Positions 34,001 through 45,210 of a stretch of DNA of 64,000 nt are shown one piece after another (within the stretch, counting starts at the first letter, position 1; every line of letters begins with the position of its first letter). Source of the DNA: Lonicera japonica (lineage: Eukaryota > Streptophyta > Magnoliopsida > Dipsacales > Caprifoliaceae); the NCBI GenBank assembly GCA_021464415.1, contig CM038470.1:25135601-25199600 (forward strand). Reading direction: 5' to 3'. Position numbers and translations under genes: made by a program. Under the pieces are notes generated by a model. It searched no databases. It saw only the letters and a list, made by a program, of their open reading frames with translations, and was not told the origin of the DNA.

Positions 34001-36644
34001 GGGCTCTTAACTCGATAACGATCAAAATACTTCAAAAGTTGTCGACTTCTTGATAATGAACTGAATATCACCCCGCTTAATACTAAATTGCTAATATACA
34101 GAGCCTACATTGCATATGGATTTAGTACTGAAAATGCGTCTGTTATAAATGAAACACGCATAAAAACCAAATAAAAAGCTCTCATAACACGAATGTTACT
34201 ATTCATTCAAACCAAATCAAGAAACGAACCTGATGGACCTCGCCTGGTTCATAGAGAAGGTTTTGTCAAACTGATCATTAGGTGGCTCCGGAAGGGGACC
34301 AGACGCCTTCCCTTTCGAATTAGAATAGTGCAAAATACCAACACCAGTAACTCTTTGCCAAAGTGATTCATTCACAATCCTTGCACTAGCCACAATATAG
34401 TAGTCGGTACTCGCATTTTGATCCATGGTGACCAAAAACGAGTATGATTGTCCCACATGAATATCTAAGCTAGTATAGTTCTGTTGTACCGTATATGATC
34501 CCTCAGTTTCCACTAATAGCAAGTTATGGTTTTGAATTCTAAAGTTTAAACTTGTTGATACTCCGACGTTGCTCACACGAATGCGGTAAGTTTTGCCTGT
34601 CCAACATCTTAATAATTAGCGGTGTAAATTGGAAAGAGAAAGGAGAAGATAACGTACTTGATTGTATTACTCCCTTTGTCCAAATTAAGGGTCCAATATT
34701 CCTTTTCGATATGTCTCTAATTAGAAGTCCAATATCATTTTTGGAACATAATCAACGTACTGAAACTCACGATAGGAAACAAGTTTTGCTCCAAACCTTT
34801 GATTGTGATGAAACTATTGCATTCTTAAAAATGGTGAAAGTCAAACATGGACTCTTAACTAGGGAGTTAGGGAGTAATTCTTTTTAGGAGATATTGCTTA
34901 ACTGAAGGACGAGAAATGGTAGCATATAGTACTAAACAATCAGACTCACTCCAGTTGATTTCAACTTCTAAATTCCCAAAACTTCTGAAACATATAGTGA
35001 AGGCTTACATTGACTAAAATTCGTAGTAAATACATAATCTTAATACTATAATTCACAAACAAAACAACAAGAATAAATGCATGCATTCTTTTTTGTGCCG
35101 TCTCTTTCAACATTACTCACCAGGGTGGACATTGATTGTTTCATGGTCAATTCCATCAGGGACAAGTGTAGTGTTATATCTAAACGGTCCTTTCCCATTA
35201 ATAAGAACGCCGTCCGGCATTCCAAGCTCGTTACCACTATTTAGGGACCTCCTTAGAGCCTACAATCAAAAGAAAAACACAAGCATTAGGCACATGACAT
35301 CCTAAAATCCCATGCATGCACAACTATCAAGATTTTCACCTAGGCATTTCACCGAACACGGCCATCAGGCACATACATTCTAAACTCCCGACAGCAATAA
35401 AGATTTTCACTTACTTAATCATTTCATCAAACACTTACTGTGTGGTTCCGTATGTACCAATCACCAATCAAGATTGTAATATCCCCATCCGGGGTTGCAA
35501 AAGGAATGGGAATTATAGGACGGTTGTTAATAATAAATCCACCAAAACCACCCGAAGCTCTTTGAAAATTGAGCGAGGGGAAGTAAAAGAAACTCCCAAT
35601 TTGATCCTTAACTTGGAATTGGTAAGTCCAATTCCATTTTGGAGGAATGGGACAATTAGTACCAAGAACTCCATCTTGCCAAGAACTTCGTCGTTGTTGA
35701 ATACCCGCCCTATTTAAAATCAACATTTTAAAATTTTCAATACTTTATTGAAACAAAAATTGCACCAATTTTTTTTTTTTTATAAAATCAGTGGAAAAGC
35801 CTCACCATGTAATGAGGAGGTCCTCATCTAATTTGTTTCTCACATTGACAACCACATTGTTGTTTGTAGTTGTATTAATGATAGGGCCTGGAAAATGGCC
35901 ATTAATAGCAATAACCTGCAAATTCAGAGCAATGTACCTTATTAACACAATAAAATATGGGAAAATGCTGTTTTCAGAACTGGCTACTGCCCAAGCAATT
36001 AGTACATTATGTCTTTGGTACATTTTTTGAGTACTTATCTCCAAAACCTTAAAATTGGGCAAGTTGCGGTAAAAGTGAACAAGAAAAACTCCTTTAAAAT
36101 TTCATTTTTTTTACGTTTCATTTTTTCCTCCAAAGTTCTTTAAAATTTGAGCTGATATGGTTAAAAAGTCCTACAAAATCATGTCAACCTGTCAACAATC
36201 TCTTAAAATGCAAAATAATTCTCCAGTAAATGTGATTAGATGTTAATTACTTAAAAAAAATCATTTCACTTTATGTTGGTAAAGTGAAAATGGACTGTAG
36301 TTCATACAAAAGTTCACTCTGTAATTTACCCTAAAATTAACTACATTATGCAGATCTGAAGCAAAATACTCAACTATGAGAAAACTAAAACCAACACATT
36401 AATCTTTCTTCAAAATTGAGGAAACCCTTTTAAAAAAAAACAGACAGAGAAATGTAGATTAACAACAGTGAGAGAGAGAGAGAGAGAGAGAGAGCAAATT
36501 AACCTGCTGGAGAACACCAAGAGGGGAAGCAGTAATGTAAGAGACCTCAAATTCATAGTTAACAATAGGGTCTTCAGCTAAACAAAAGCTAACAAACAAA
36601 GAAATGTAGATTAACAACACTGAGAGAAAGGCAATTGAACCCAT
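31094..36644 (-). CDS. SKU5-similar (SKS) multicopper-oxidase-like protein
   Basis: Nine exons on the minus strand: 36504-36644, 35806-35915, 35439-35709, 35121-35259, 34230-34596, 33115-33480, 32358-32436, 31766-31965 and 31094-31199. Phases agree throughout and give 592 residues, the usual SKS length. Residues 1-22 are a signal peptide (SLFVSFCLA before EDPIVNYEF). Three cupredoxin domains follow, with VIAINGHFPGPIINTT, WAGIQQRRSSWQDGVLGTNC and YHMNGYAFFVVGMDYGEW. The C-terminus (NGNGSNLFFTVVIIFALIST) fits a GPI-anchor signal. Where true copper oxidases have His clusters, this protein has none (GIQQRRSSW, HMNGYAFF, IWNLRTENLDSWYLG), as is known for SKU5/SKS proteins. The family acts at the plasma membrane and cell wall in directional growth and pollen or root development. 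Start: the ATG at 36644 is preferred over one 54 bp upstream, since it starts the signal peptide directly. Confidence 0.9.
32185..32220 (-). repeat. Partial copy of SKS exon 7 in the next intron
   Basis: Bases 32185-32220 repeat 32361-32396 of exon 7 (GCGAGCAATTCC core) with three substitutions over 36 bp. Neighbouring intron words (AAAAGTATGTGAGGAAAATG at about 32066; AAAAGTATAGAGGAAAATGT at about 32325) are repeated too. This is a local duplication of about 140-260 bp. The copy has no splice acceptor and is not in the coding path. Confidence 0.6.
33851..33988. mobile_element. Degenerate Stowaway-like MITE
   Basis: Inverted ends GACCCAAATTAAGAGTCC and (reverse complement) GACATCTCAAATTAAGAGTC, 138 bp apart, in intron 5 of the SKU5-like gene. 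The end sequence resembles the better copy at 34670-34874. Confidence 0.45.
34670..34874. mobile_element. Stowaway MITE in an SKS intron
   Basis: A 205-bp element with ends CTCCCTTTGTCCAAATTAAG and (reverse complement) CTCCCTAACTCCCTAGTTAA, flanked by TA on both sides (34668-34669 and 34875-34876). CTCCCT-type ends with a TA duplication define Stowaway, derived from Tc1/mariner transposons. It lies in intron 4 of the SKU5-like gene. Confidence 0.75.
36470..36494. repeat. (GA)n microsatellite
   Basis: About 25 bp of pure GA in intron 1 of the SKU5-like gene, 10 bp beyond its donor site. As this is minus-strand intron, the transcript has a CU-run next to the donor. Confidence 0.85.
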
Positions 36645-36919
36645 TTTTTTTTTGATACTTTTTTTGTGTGTAATGCTTTTGAAGAAACAGCCCCCCAAAT
36701 TCTTTTAAAAACAACTTCTGTTTGCTTTGCAAATTCTTTACATGATCAAGCAATAGAGACAGAGGAGATAATTTTGAAAGAACAGAGAGAGAGAGTGCTA
36801 TTGGGACATTGGTTGAAAGAACAAGGGGAAAAGTGGGTGATAAAGTGTAACAAAGAGAAATTAATGCCTGAATTGGGGGGTTTGGTTTTAGTCTTTGCTG
36901 GCCCAGTTCATCATTCATA

Positions 36920-38330
36920 TGAGCTTAAAGCATGCACGAGGATGAGAGAGAGTGGGTACAGTAGTATTGTAGAATAAAAAAATTATTAATCGAGATGCCT
37001 AAAAGTTAGCTAGATAACCAAAAAAATACATACTACCTATAGTGTTTTGAGAGGGAGAACAGAAATGGATAGTGCCAGCAAATAGACAGCTCAAAACTTG
37101 AAGAAGACGCGCAATCTTTTAAATTCGTATAATTATTTGATTGATTTTTTATTGGACTAATTGATTGTTCATTCACCCGCCACCATTTAATTTATTGAGA
37201 GCAATCCATTATTATGTCTGGTTCTTGTTAAAAATTACAAACCTATCAATATAAATAGAAGGTGTTAGTATTAAATTATTGCCTCCATTAGAGTCTATTG
37301 GTAGTAACCATGGTCATGGATTCATCCCTCAGTGGGTTACTGGGTTCAGTTAGGTAATGAACCCAGTATTTTTCGGTGAATTGGAGTGTGTTATTTTTAG
37401 CCCTTTTTCAGTAGTTTGTCTAAAGGTATGCATGAATGATAACAAAGTTCAAATAAATTAAATACAAAATTTTAGTAAATTGTATGTTCTATTATAGATA
37501 TGGTGCGACAAAGTAATCATTTTCACATTGTATAAAAGTCTCACATACAATATGAATATGATGTGGTAGTAAAAAAATGAGACCTAATATTATCTTTACA
37601 CTCTTTTTTTTATTGAATACATGAATTTATTTACGAAGATAGACAATCAATCATTCAAGAAACTTTTTTTGGAAAGTGTCTATGAATACAAAAATTATAC
37701 TAACTAGATATACGAAATGTGTAAAATGGATCCACACATACCGATAGAACTCATTAATGTAAAATTACATAGTACATTGCTCTTTTCAAGATTTTTCGGC
37801 AATTTTTTTTTGGCCCGGCCTAACAATAGCACCACCCCAAAATTAAACAATCCGTTTTCGTGAACTCTCACAGAACTCTTAAAATTTAACTTTTTAGTTG
37901 TTTCAAATCACATAAGAACGAATGACGGTTTTAAAATAATTAGCTCACCTTGCACGATTGCACATATATACGATGCATGTGCAATTATTATATTTGATAT
38001 AAATAAAAAAATTTAAATAAATGTAATAAGTGAACTAATAAAAGAGTCGGTAGATTTTGCATTTGTCAACGAATTGGGCCCGCTAGAATGGAGACGTTCA
38101 AGAAATGCTTGCTGAAAATCATAGAAAGAAGGGGCAAGTGCTTAGCAAACCAACCACCTAATGAATTGGGTAGGGCGTTTATAACTTGTTTTAGAAGCAA
38201 GGATTTGATCTCCATAGAAAGCTTTTTATTTATTTTTTTGGAGAAAAATATCACATCCATAAAAGGTTATCCAAAAATTTGATAAAGTTTCGCAATTGCT
38301 GAAACTGATATTGATTTTTTATATTATTTT
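36920..38330. other. Intergenic, 5' flank of the SKU5-like gene
   Basis: Promoter side of the SKU5-like gene followed by AT-rich spacer. Short frames at 38066-38282 on both strands are not recognisable as protein. Confidence 0.5.
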
Positions 38331-38578
38331 CTCCGTTCCAAATTGCTGATCGCTCTTTTCTTTTTTGGATATCTCAAAATAAATGTCCACTTTTCATAAA
38401 AGATAAATACATATTTATTTTGTCATTTTGTACTTTCACTTTTCAAGTAAAAATTTTGAATAAATAAAAGGGTAAAAAGAGAAAGTCAATAAAAATTAAG
38501 CAAAAAGTGCAATGATGATGTTGGATTCTTAATAAGTTGTATTTCCCAGAAAGGACTAGCAATTTAAGACGGACGGAG
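38331..38578. mobile_element. Stowaway MITE
   Basis: A 248-bp element with left end CTCCGTTCCAAATTGCT and right end AGCAATTTAAGACGGACGGAG, inverted repeats of the Stowaway type, followed by TA at 38579-38580. The TA on the left is eroded. Interior AT-rich and non-coding. Confidence 0.75.
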
Positions 38579-38580
38579 TA

Positions 38581-40305
38581 GTACACATTTATGTATATTT
38601 AGACTTTAACCCCCCATTAGATCACGAGCAATTAGGAACAGTTTACCTTTTTTCAGTTGACTAAACGGTCAAATAAGGTCAATGACCAACAGTGGAAAAT
38701 GAGAGGGTCAAAGTTCATATAGTGAAAACTTTGAGCACCAAAGTCTAATGAGTAATTATATATAAACATCAAAATCTGACATAAAAATTGATATATTAAT
38801 ATGTTAATCATTTACTAGTTAAAATAGAGCATGATACAATTCTTTTAATTAATATATAAAATTTACGTTTAATATGTTAATTTCTATACTAACATTTATG
38901 TCTATCTACAATTTTTAAAGTCTAAGGGCATGTTAGGTAAGGGTTTATTTTTATTTTATTCTCCAAATTTTAAAAATTCAATTCAAAATCAACTCTACTT
39001 TTACACTTTTCAAAATTTATTTCACTTTACTTTCTCTCTCTAAATAACTTTTAAAATATCGTAACTTAAAATTTAAAAATCAAAATTAAATAAAATATAT
39101 ATATTTAAAATCTACTCGTATAGATTTATAAAACAAGATCCATTATTATTATTTTTTAAAATTTTTTATAAAATTTTTTAATTGGTTGAAAAAATCTCAA
39201 ACAAAAATCAAATTTACTTTTCAAATATACTTTCAAATTCAACCGAACACTAAATATTAAAAACTCAATTTAAAAACTTAACTCAAAACATTTACAAAAC
39301 ATTACCTTAATTATTCACAAACTAATGGACCAAAGTCAAATTATCCTTCTCTGGAAAATTTGAGAACCAGAGTCTAATCATAGATTTTGTGAAAGCGCGA
39401 CATGATCGGCACCGCTTTGTGGGACCCACTTGAGGGAATCTCAGCCATTAATGGGTAACGCTGAACTGGACGAGGATGTTTTTTTGTTTAAGCGTAGAAG
39501 CATGAAGCATCTGGCGAATCACAGCCGTAGGATTGAACAGATCAATGATAAATTCGATATGAGACAAAATAATTAACGTGGTCGTGATATAATGATTACC
39601 GTTCGGTTCAATCAAAAACCATGTGAAATCAAAGCCAACATCTGGCTCAAGGTAACATCTGGTGCGTCAAGGAGTGCATTATGCCATTATGTGCGAGGTT
39701 TATTTAAGGCATTGATTAATGTAATTTTTGATACATAAATTAAATTAATAATTTAATTGTTGAAGTTGGTGCATGTATTAATATTTTTTAATATTAATAT
39801 TAATCTTTATATTAAAATTTTACTTGTGATCGTATGTAAGAGTTGCTCAAAAAATTATTTAATAATAATATGAATAAAACTTTCTAATGGTTACATATAT
39901 ATATTTTATAGGTTTGATTTAGCACCAAGAGTTCGAAACATAATTTTTAAGGTTTGTTTAGTTCAAGTTTGGTGAATTTAGTGGGTATCTTAGAATACAT
40001 TGTTAATGTTTAATTCGGATAAAAATTCTTCTATCCCTGAATGTTGAATTACATTTCTATATTTTTAATAAAAAAAACTATCTCTTTATATTTAATTCAA
40101 CGAGAATATGAGTAAAATATATATGAATTACAAAAAAGTTCTTCATATTATATAATTAAAAGACAAGTCTTAACAATTTTAGAAAGAAAAAATTTAAGTT
40201 TTTATTGTTAAAAAGTATGAGAAGTCATTGTATGTATTTAATAATAAAAATAAAAAAAGAAGAAGAAGAAGAAGAAGAAAAAGAAAAAGAATAATAATAA
40301 TAACC
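38581..40305. other. Intergenic, ending in GAA and AAT repeats
   Basis: AT-rich spacer with no gene recognised. It ends in a (GAA)n run (about 40258-40289) and a short (ATA)n run (40290-40303) that borders the pararetrovirus block. Confidence 0.6.
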
Positions 40306-40349
40306 ACTTAATAAAAAACAGGTGAGTGACCATGTCAACTTGACTTTAT

Positions 40350-40968
40350 TGGTTTACTATGGCGTGGGATGGGCCTAATGACTGTATGGTTGACTCGGTA
40401 ATTGGGGTTTTAAGGTTATACTGCCACTTGAGTATCCATGGAATTTTATATTTACTAATGAATTGTAGCAGTACTGGTATACCTTCGTATTTTGGGTCAT
40501 ACTTGGCTTTATTAAAATGGTTTACTTGTTGTTTAAGTAGTTCTGGTAAAAGGGACATAATTGGGCCATAGCTTGCCCACCAAATGTTGAACCAGAAGGT
40601 GATTTGACTTTAGAATTTATGGTCAAATTGAATAAACCACAAATGACTAAATAATTGATTTTGGTAAAAAAAGATCTTATGCCAAGCTTCAATATAGTCA
40701 TGATAATAAAATTGGTTATTTTGATTATGGAGAAGATGGGGATCCGAAGGATGTTTACCCAATTAGATATATGGATTATTTGTTTAATATAAAAGGAATG
40801 GTAAATGACTTTGGTTTCATCTTCCCTATCATAAATGGGTTTGATAAGAATTGACTCAGTTTGGATAAGGATATCTTTGTAATAGGTAGGTGACTTAAAA
40901 GGGGTTAAAGGAACGAAATGCCATTCAGGGGGGAAAATACTACATGGCAAGTTGAATTGGGTCATCTC
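40350..40968 (-). pseudogene. Second, partial copy of the viral C-terminal domain
   Basis: These 619 bp repeat 41957-42578 at roughly 90 percent identity (for example the shared GTTTACTATGGC, then GACTGTATGGTTGACTC). Similarity stops abruptly at 40968, where the sequence joins the viral leader region (about 40985-41092). Frames are broken in the same general area as in the first copy. It is a rearranged partial repeat of the viral genome end, not a tandem full copy. Confidence 0.75.
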
Positions 40969-41039
40969 TTAAGAGATTGTGCGGATACCATATGTGGAAG
41001 GGAATCGGGAAGCAATATGAAGAATGTAAGAGATTGCGC

Positions 41040-41575
41040 ATTTATCAACAAAATTAACTAAAATATGAAATTACACAATACAAGATAAGTTTACTTAGAA
41101 AGTTTACTGAATAATTACTGAATAGAATGTTTGAAGAAGCATGACTTGAAAATTAAATTACAAAACTTATAACTGATATTTGAGAATACAAGAATGAAAT
41201 TATAATTTAGAGATTTTTTCTTTTCGTCGGTATGAGACATGCTTCATTCTTTTGCTTTTCCTTTATTTTATAACTGGAGCTGAAGAGGTACTGTGGAATC
41301 GCGCGGCGTTTATAATAATTTTACTTTTGATTAAGAGATGAACAGTAAAATGCTTTTAACTGATCATGAATAGTGTTTTGTCTGAAAAAGCTCTTCGAGA
41401 TGCTCTTGGTCTATGCTTTCGGTGGAGATTTCAAACAGGGTATGATGACTATGCTGACTGAACAATGTTAGATTTATTTGAGGTTTTGCCAAGAGCAAAA
41501 TATCAGTGTTAGCTTTTCTTAGATAAATGAATATCTAAATAGTGACTGAAAACACTTCAATTAAGCTAATGGATC
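41040..41575 (-). promoter_or_regulatory. Viral intergenic region with TATA box
   Basis: After the stop that ends the C-terminal domain (41576-41578), the minus strand continues non-coding into a TATAAAAT box (41265-41272) and then a leader-like segment (41049-41092) also found at 60008-60051. This fits the pregenomic-RNA promoter and leader start of a caulimovirid. A TGGTATC word near 40990 recalls the start of a tRNA-Met primer site but does not extend to a full match. Confidence 0.45.
41049..41092 (-). repeat. Leader-like direct repeat, left copy
   Basis: The plus-strand sequence CAACAAAATTAACTAAAATA and following bases match 60008-60051 at about 40 of 44 positions, in the same orientation. 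As terminal repetition of the circular viral genome it marks the two ends of one integrated unit. Confidence 0.6.
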
Positions 41576-42950
41576 TTAAGCATCCTGAAATAATTGACTG
41601 TTGTAAGGGTCCTTGCTGGAAATAGACCCTTGAGAAGATTTAAACGAATTTTCTTCTTCTTCGTCTTCCTCATATAACTCCGTAACCAGTTCGCTGAAGA
41701 CTTGGCCTAACAGTTTTAACTTTGACTTGTAACACTTCTTGATATCTGATGTATCAATGGATCCAGTTGGGCTTGACTTGGATTTAACTAATTTGGTCTC
41801 GCTAGTAGATCATTTTTCTTTTATGAACCTTGGATGGGGAACAGTTAATAGGTTTACTAAGGGTGTAAAAGTAGGAATAGTTGGAAATTCTTTCTGGACT
41901 TGTCCAATAATCCTATTAACATCAAATTTATAGATAATATTAATTTGGTTGTATTAGTTTACTATGGCTTCGATGGGCCTGATGACTGTATGGTTGACTC
42001 AATAATTAGGGTTTTAAGGTTATACTGCCACTTGAGTATCCATGGGATTTTATATTTACTAGTGAATTGTAGCAGTACTAGTATACCTTCGTATTTTGGG
42101 TCGTACTTGGCTTTACTAAAATGGTTTACTTTTTGTTGAAGTAGTTCTGGGAAAAAGGACATAGTTGGGTCGTATCTTACCGACCAAATATTGAACCAGA
42201 AGGGGATTTGACTTTTGAATTTGTGGTCAAATTGAATAAACCATGAATGACTAAATAATTGATTTTGGTAAAGAAAGCTTTTATGCCAAGCTTCAATATA
42301 GTTATAATAACAAAAATGGTTATCTTGATTATGGAGATGATGGAGATCCGAAAGATGTTTACCCCAATTAGACATAAGGATTATTTGTTTAATATAAAAG
42401 GAATGGTAAATAACTTTGGTTTCATCTTCCCTGTTGTAAATAGGTTTGATGAGAATTGACTCAGTTTGAATAAGGATATCCTAGTAATAAGTGAGTGACT
42501 TAAAACTTAAAAGGGGTTAGAGGAACGAAATACCATCCAGGGGGAAATATTGCATGGCAAGTTTAATTGTGTCATCTCCTATGACCATATGGGACTCAAC
42601 ATAAAAAAGGTTTACTTTGTAATTTGTAATGTATTTCGAGGCTGACTTTTTATATTTTTGGTAATTAGTTTTGATAAGCTGAGGCTCTGAGCTACAGATA
42701 TCAAATGGGAGATTTGACTTGGGTTTACTAACTAATACCGAATTAAAATGCCTTGGAATTTGGCCTAATACTTGGTATCTGTTTACTGCTTCCATTGTAG
42801 GGACCAAAACTGCTGGATGAGGAATCATGGCACCTCTTCCTGTGTTACTAGGATTACTTGGATGAGGGACGATTACCCTTCTGCCTTGACTTCCATGGCC
42901 ATTGTCGCGGCCTCCACGACCTCCCCGCGCTCACTCATTTATTTGATCAT
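41576..42950 (-). pseudogene. Viral polyprotein C-terminal domain (decayed)
   Basis: From right to left: an Arg/Gly-rich stretch (GRGGRGGRDN, about 42880-42930), a linker, then a tryptophan-rich conserved block (KYKIPWILKWQYNL near 42010) and an acidic tail (EEDEEEE near 41670) ending at a TAA at 41576-41578. This domain follows RNase H in related caulimovirid-like polyproteins of plant genomes. Its function is unknown to me. Several frameshifts split it into three frames. Confidence 0.6.
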
Positions 42951-44250
42951 GTTTGGAAAAATTCCCTCGTAAGAAAATCTGGAATATAATTTTCACTTCC
43001 TTTTATGTATTCAATATCAAAATCAAAAATACTTAAAAATGATTGCCATTTTGCAAAAATATGTTTAGAAGCAATACTTTCAACATCTTTTTCTAAAACA
43101 TATTTGGCTAACTTGCAATCAATTCTTACTAAAAATCTTTTGTTTAATAAATCACTTTGAAATTTGTTAATACATAGTACTAATGATAAAATTTCTTTTT
43201 TAATAGTAGAATAATTAATTTGTGTACTATCTTATGGGCTAGAATGAAAACGAACGATTTGGTCTAGTAAAGTGAGGGTTAATTTTTGCTTCAGTATTCC
43301 TCCAAATCCGATTTCAGAAGCATCTGTTTTAACAATCTTGAAAGCAGATGGATTGGATATGCCAAGAAATGGCAATATCTTAACATGTTTTTTGATGTCC
43401 TGGGCAATGGAAGTATGAATTGATGTCTAAGGAGGATGGTTACTTTACAACCGTTCAAATAAAGGTTTGCATTGTTTTCGCAAATCTTTATAAAAGTCAC
43501 TAATGTAATTAAGGGATCCTAAGAATCTCTGAAATTGGTTTTTATCTAGGATCTCATCAGGAAACTTATCTGCAAATTGGATTGCTCTATCAATTGGTTG
43601 GATTTGATTATACTAAATGTTGTTACCTAAAAAACTAATCTTAGTTTAAAGCAAACAACATTTAGTAGGGGATAGAACTAATCCATTGATTTTAATGGTT
43701 TTGAAGAACAAGTTCAAATGTTTCCAATGTTTTTCAATTGATTTAGAAAAAGACGAGTACATCGTCTATATAAACTATGGCAAAGTGACTAAAAGGGTTC
43801 AGAATATCATTTATAATATTCTGGAATTCACTAGGGATATTTTTAAGATCGAATGGCATTACATTCCATTCGTAGTGACCAAAAGGAGTGGTAAAGGTTG
43901 TTTTATACCTATCATTTTCATGTATTTGGATTTGCCAAAATCCACTTTTTAGATCAAATTTACTAAAAATTACTACTTGATCTAATATATTAATCAAATC
44001 TTTTTTAACTGGTAACGGATATCTTATCCATTCAAGAACTTTATTTAATAAGTTATAATCAATGACTAATCTTAGTGGTCCTCTTTCTATTTCAGCATTT
44101 TTATTGACATAGAAAGCTAGACTTGACCCAGGGGACTTACTATTCCTTATAATCTTTTTATTAATTAAATCATTAATTTCTTGTTTACAATATTTCATTT
44201 GTTCATGGCTCATTTGTATAGGTTTGGCCTTAGTATGAATCAAATGTTCT
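42950..44250 (-). pseudogene. Viral reverse transcriptase and RNase H (decayed)
   Basis: An open stretch of 166 codons (43743-44243) covers most of the RT palm: FSKFDLKSGFWQIQIHE, then TTFTTPFGHYEWNVMPF and the catalytic YIDD in AIVYIDDVLVF. Further left, in other frames, RNase H remains appear: TDASEIGFGG at about 43310, and DFDIEYIKGSENYIPDFLTR near 42980. RT copies pregenomic RNA to DNA; RNase H removes the template. Stops at 43740 and several shifts in RNase H break the frame. Confidence 0.85.
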
Positions 44251-44709
44251 TTGAATTCCTTAGCATAAGCTAACCTAACAAAATGCCTTTTTCTATGCTA
44301 GAATGCATGGGGTAGATCTGAGCAAACTTCTTTAATTAACATGTTGGTAAAATTTGTAATTTTAGTATGAAGTTTACTATCACTTAATTGTTCTTCAATC
44401 TTTTTATATTTAATTTTATTTTTTAAGAATTTTAAATGATTACTTTTGCTATTAAGTAAATTTAAATTTTTTGAGATTGACTCTTATTTAATAATTTTTA
44501 AATCTCTTTCTTTTGGTTTAGTAAAGAAACTAAATGTAACTTTCTGACCTAAATGTTGACTTATTAATTCTTTAGTTATAATAATAAATGGATACAATAA
44601 GTATATAAATAGAAGCCCTAAAATGATTATATTTGTCATATTACGGATTAAGACAAATGATGTCTTAAAACAAACGTACACCATCTTGGCAGATATGGAC
44701 TTTGGGTAA

Positions 44710-45114
44710 TTAATAGTTAATATTCATTTGACTACCATCTGTTGAGCTTAATCTTTCACTTGTTTTTTCATAATAAGTAGTTGGAACATATCCTTCTTGA
44801 ATGCAATTCAAGTCTACTTCAGTATTTATTAATGTATGTAATTCAACAACAAATGTTTTATTGATAACTAAAGTGAAATTAATATACCATTTCTGGATTG
44901 TTATATCCTTTAATACTTTTAATGAATTTCCTTGTTCATTAATTATATTTTCTAATTCAGTATCACTATCTGGACAGTTATCTTTAGATGTTTCTTCATA
45001 ATTTTCACCAGAAGAATTATGAATCATGAGTTTTGACTTATTAAACTTAGCAATTTTAACTAGCATTTCTTGTTTTAATTCAAGAATTTCTTGTTTAAGT
45101 TTTGAAATTTTCAT
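44710..45114 (-). pseudogene. Viral coiled coil and aspartic protease region (decayed)
   Basis: An open frame of 134 codons begins with a heptad-like basic stretch (KISKLKQEILELKQEMLVKI) and leads to a retropepsin-like fold (FVVELHTLINTEVDLNCIQE). The expected catalytic D-S/T-G reads N-T-E here, so the active site is lost. It lies directly between the RT region and the coat remains, in the expected order. The solo LTR 45211-46550 separates it from the coat part. Confidence 0.7.
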
Positions 45115-45210
45115 TTGTAATTTATGAACTTCTTGGTTTTATTCAGGTAATGTGATTTCTTTAACTGAATTTTTAAACTTTTCTAAAGTTCTATTTAAAC
45201 TAAATACGGG

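Noticed and set aside
35316..35717. 133-codon plus-strand frame
   Set aside because: It is the antisense shadow of SKU5-like exon 3 (35439-35709).
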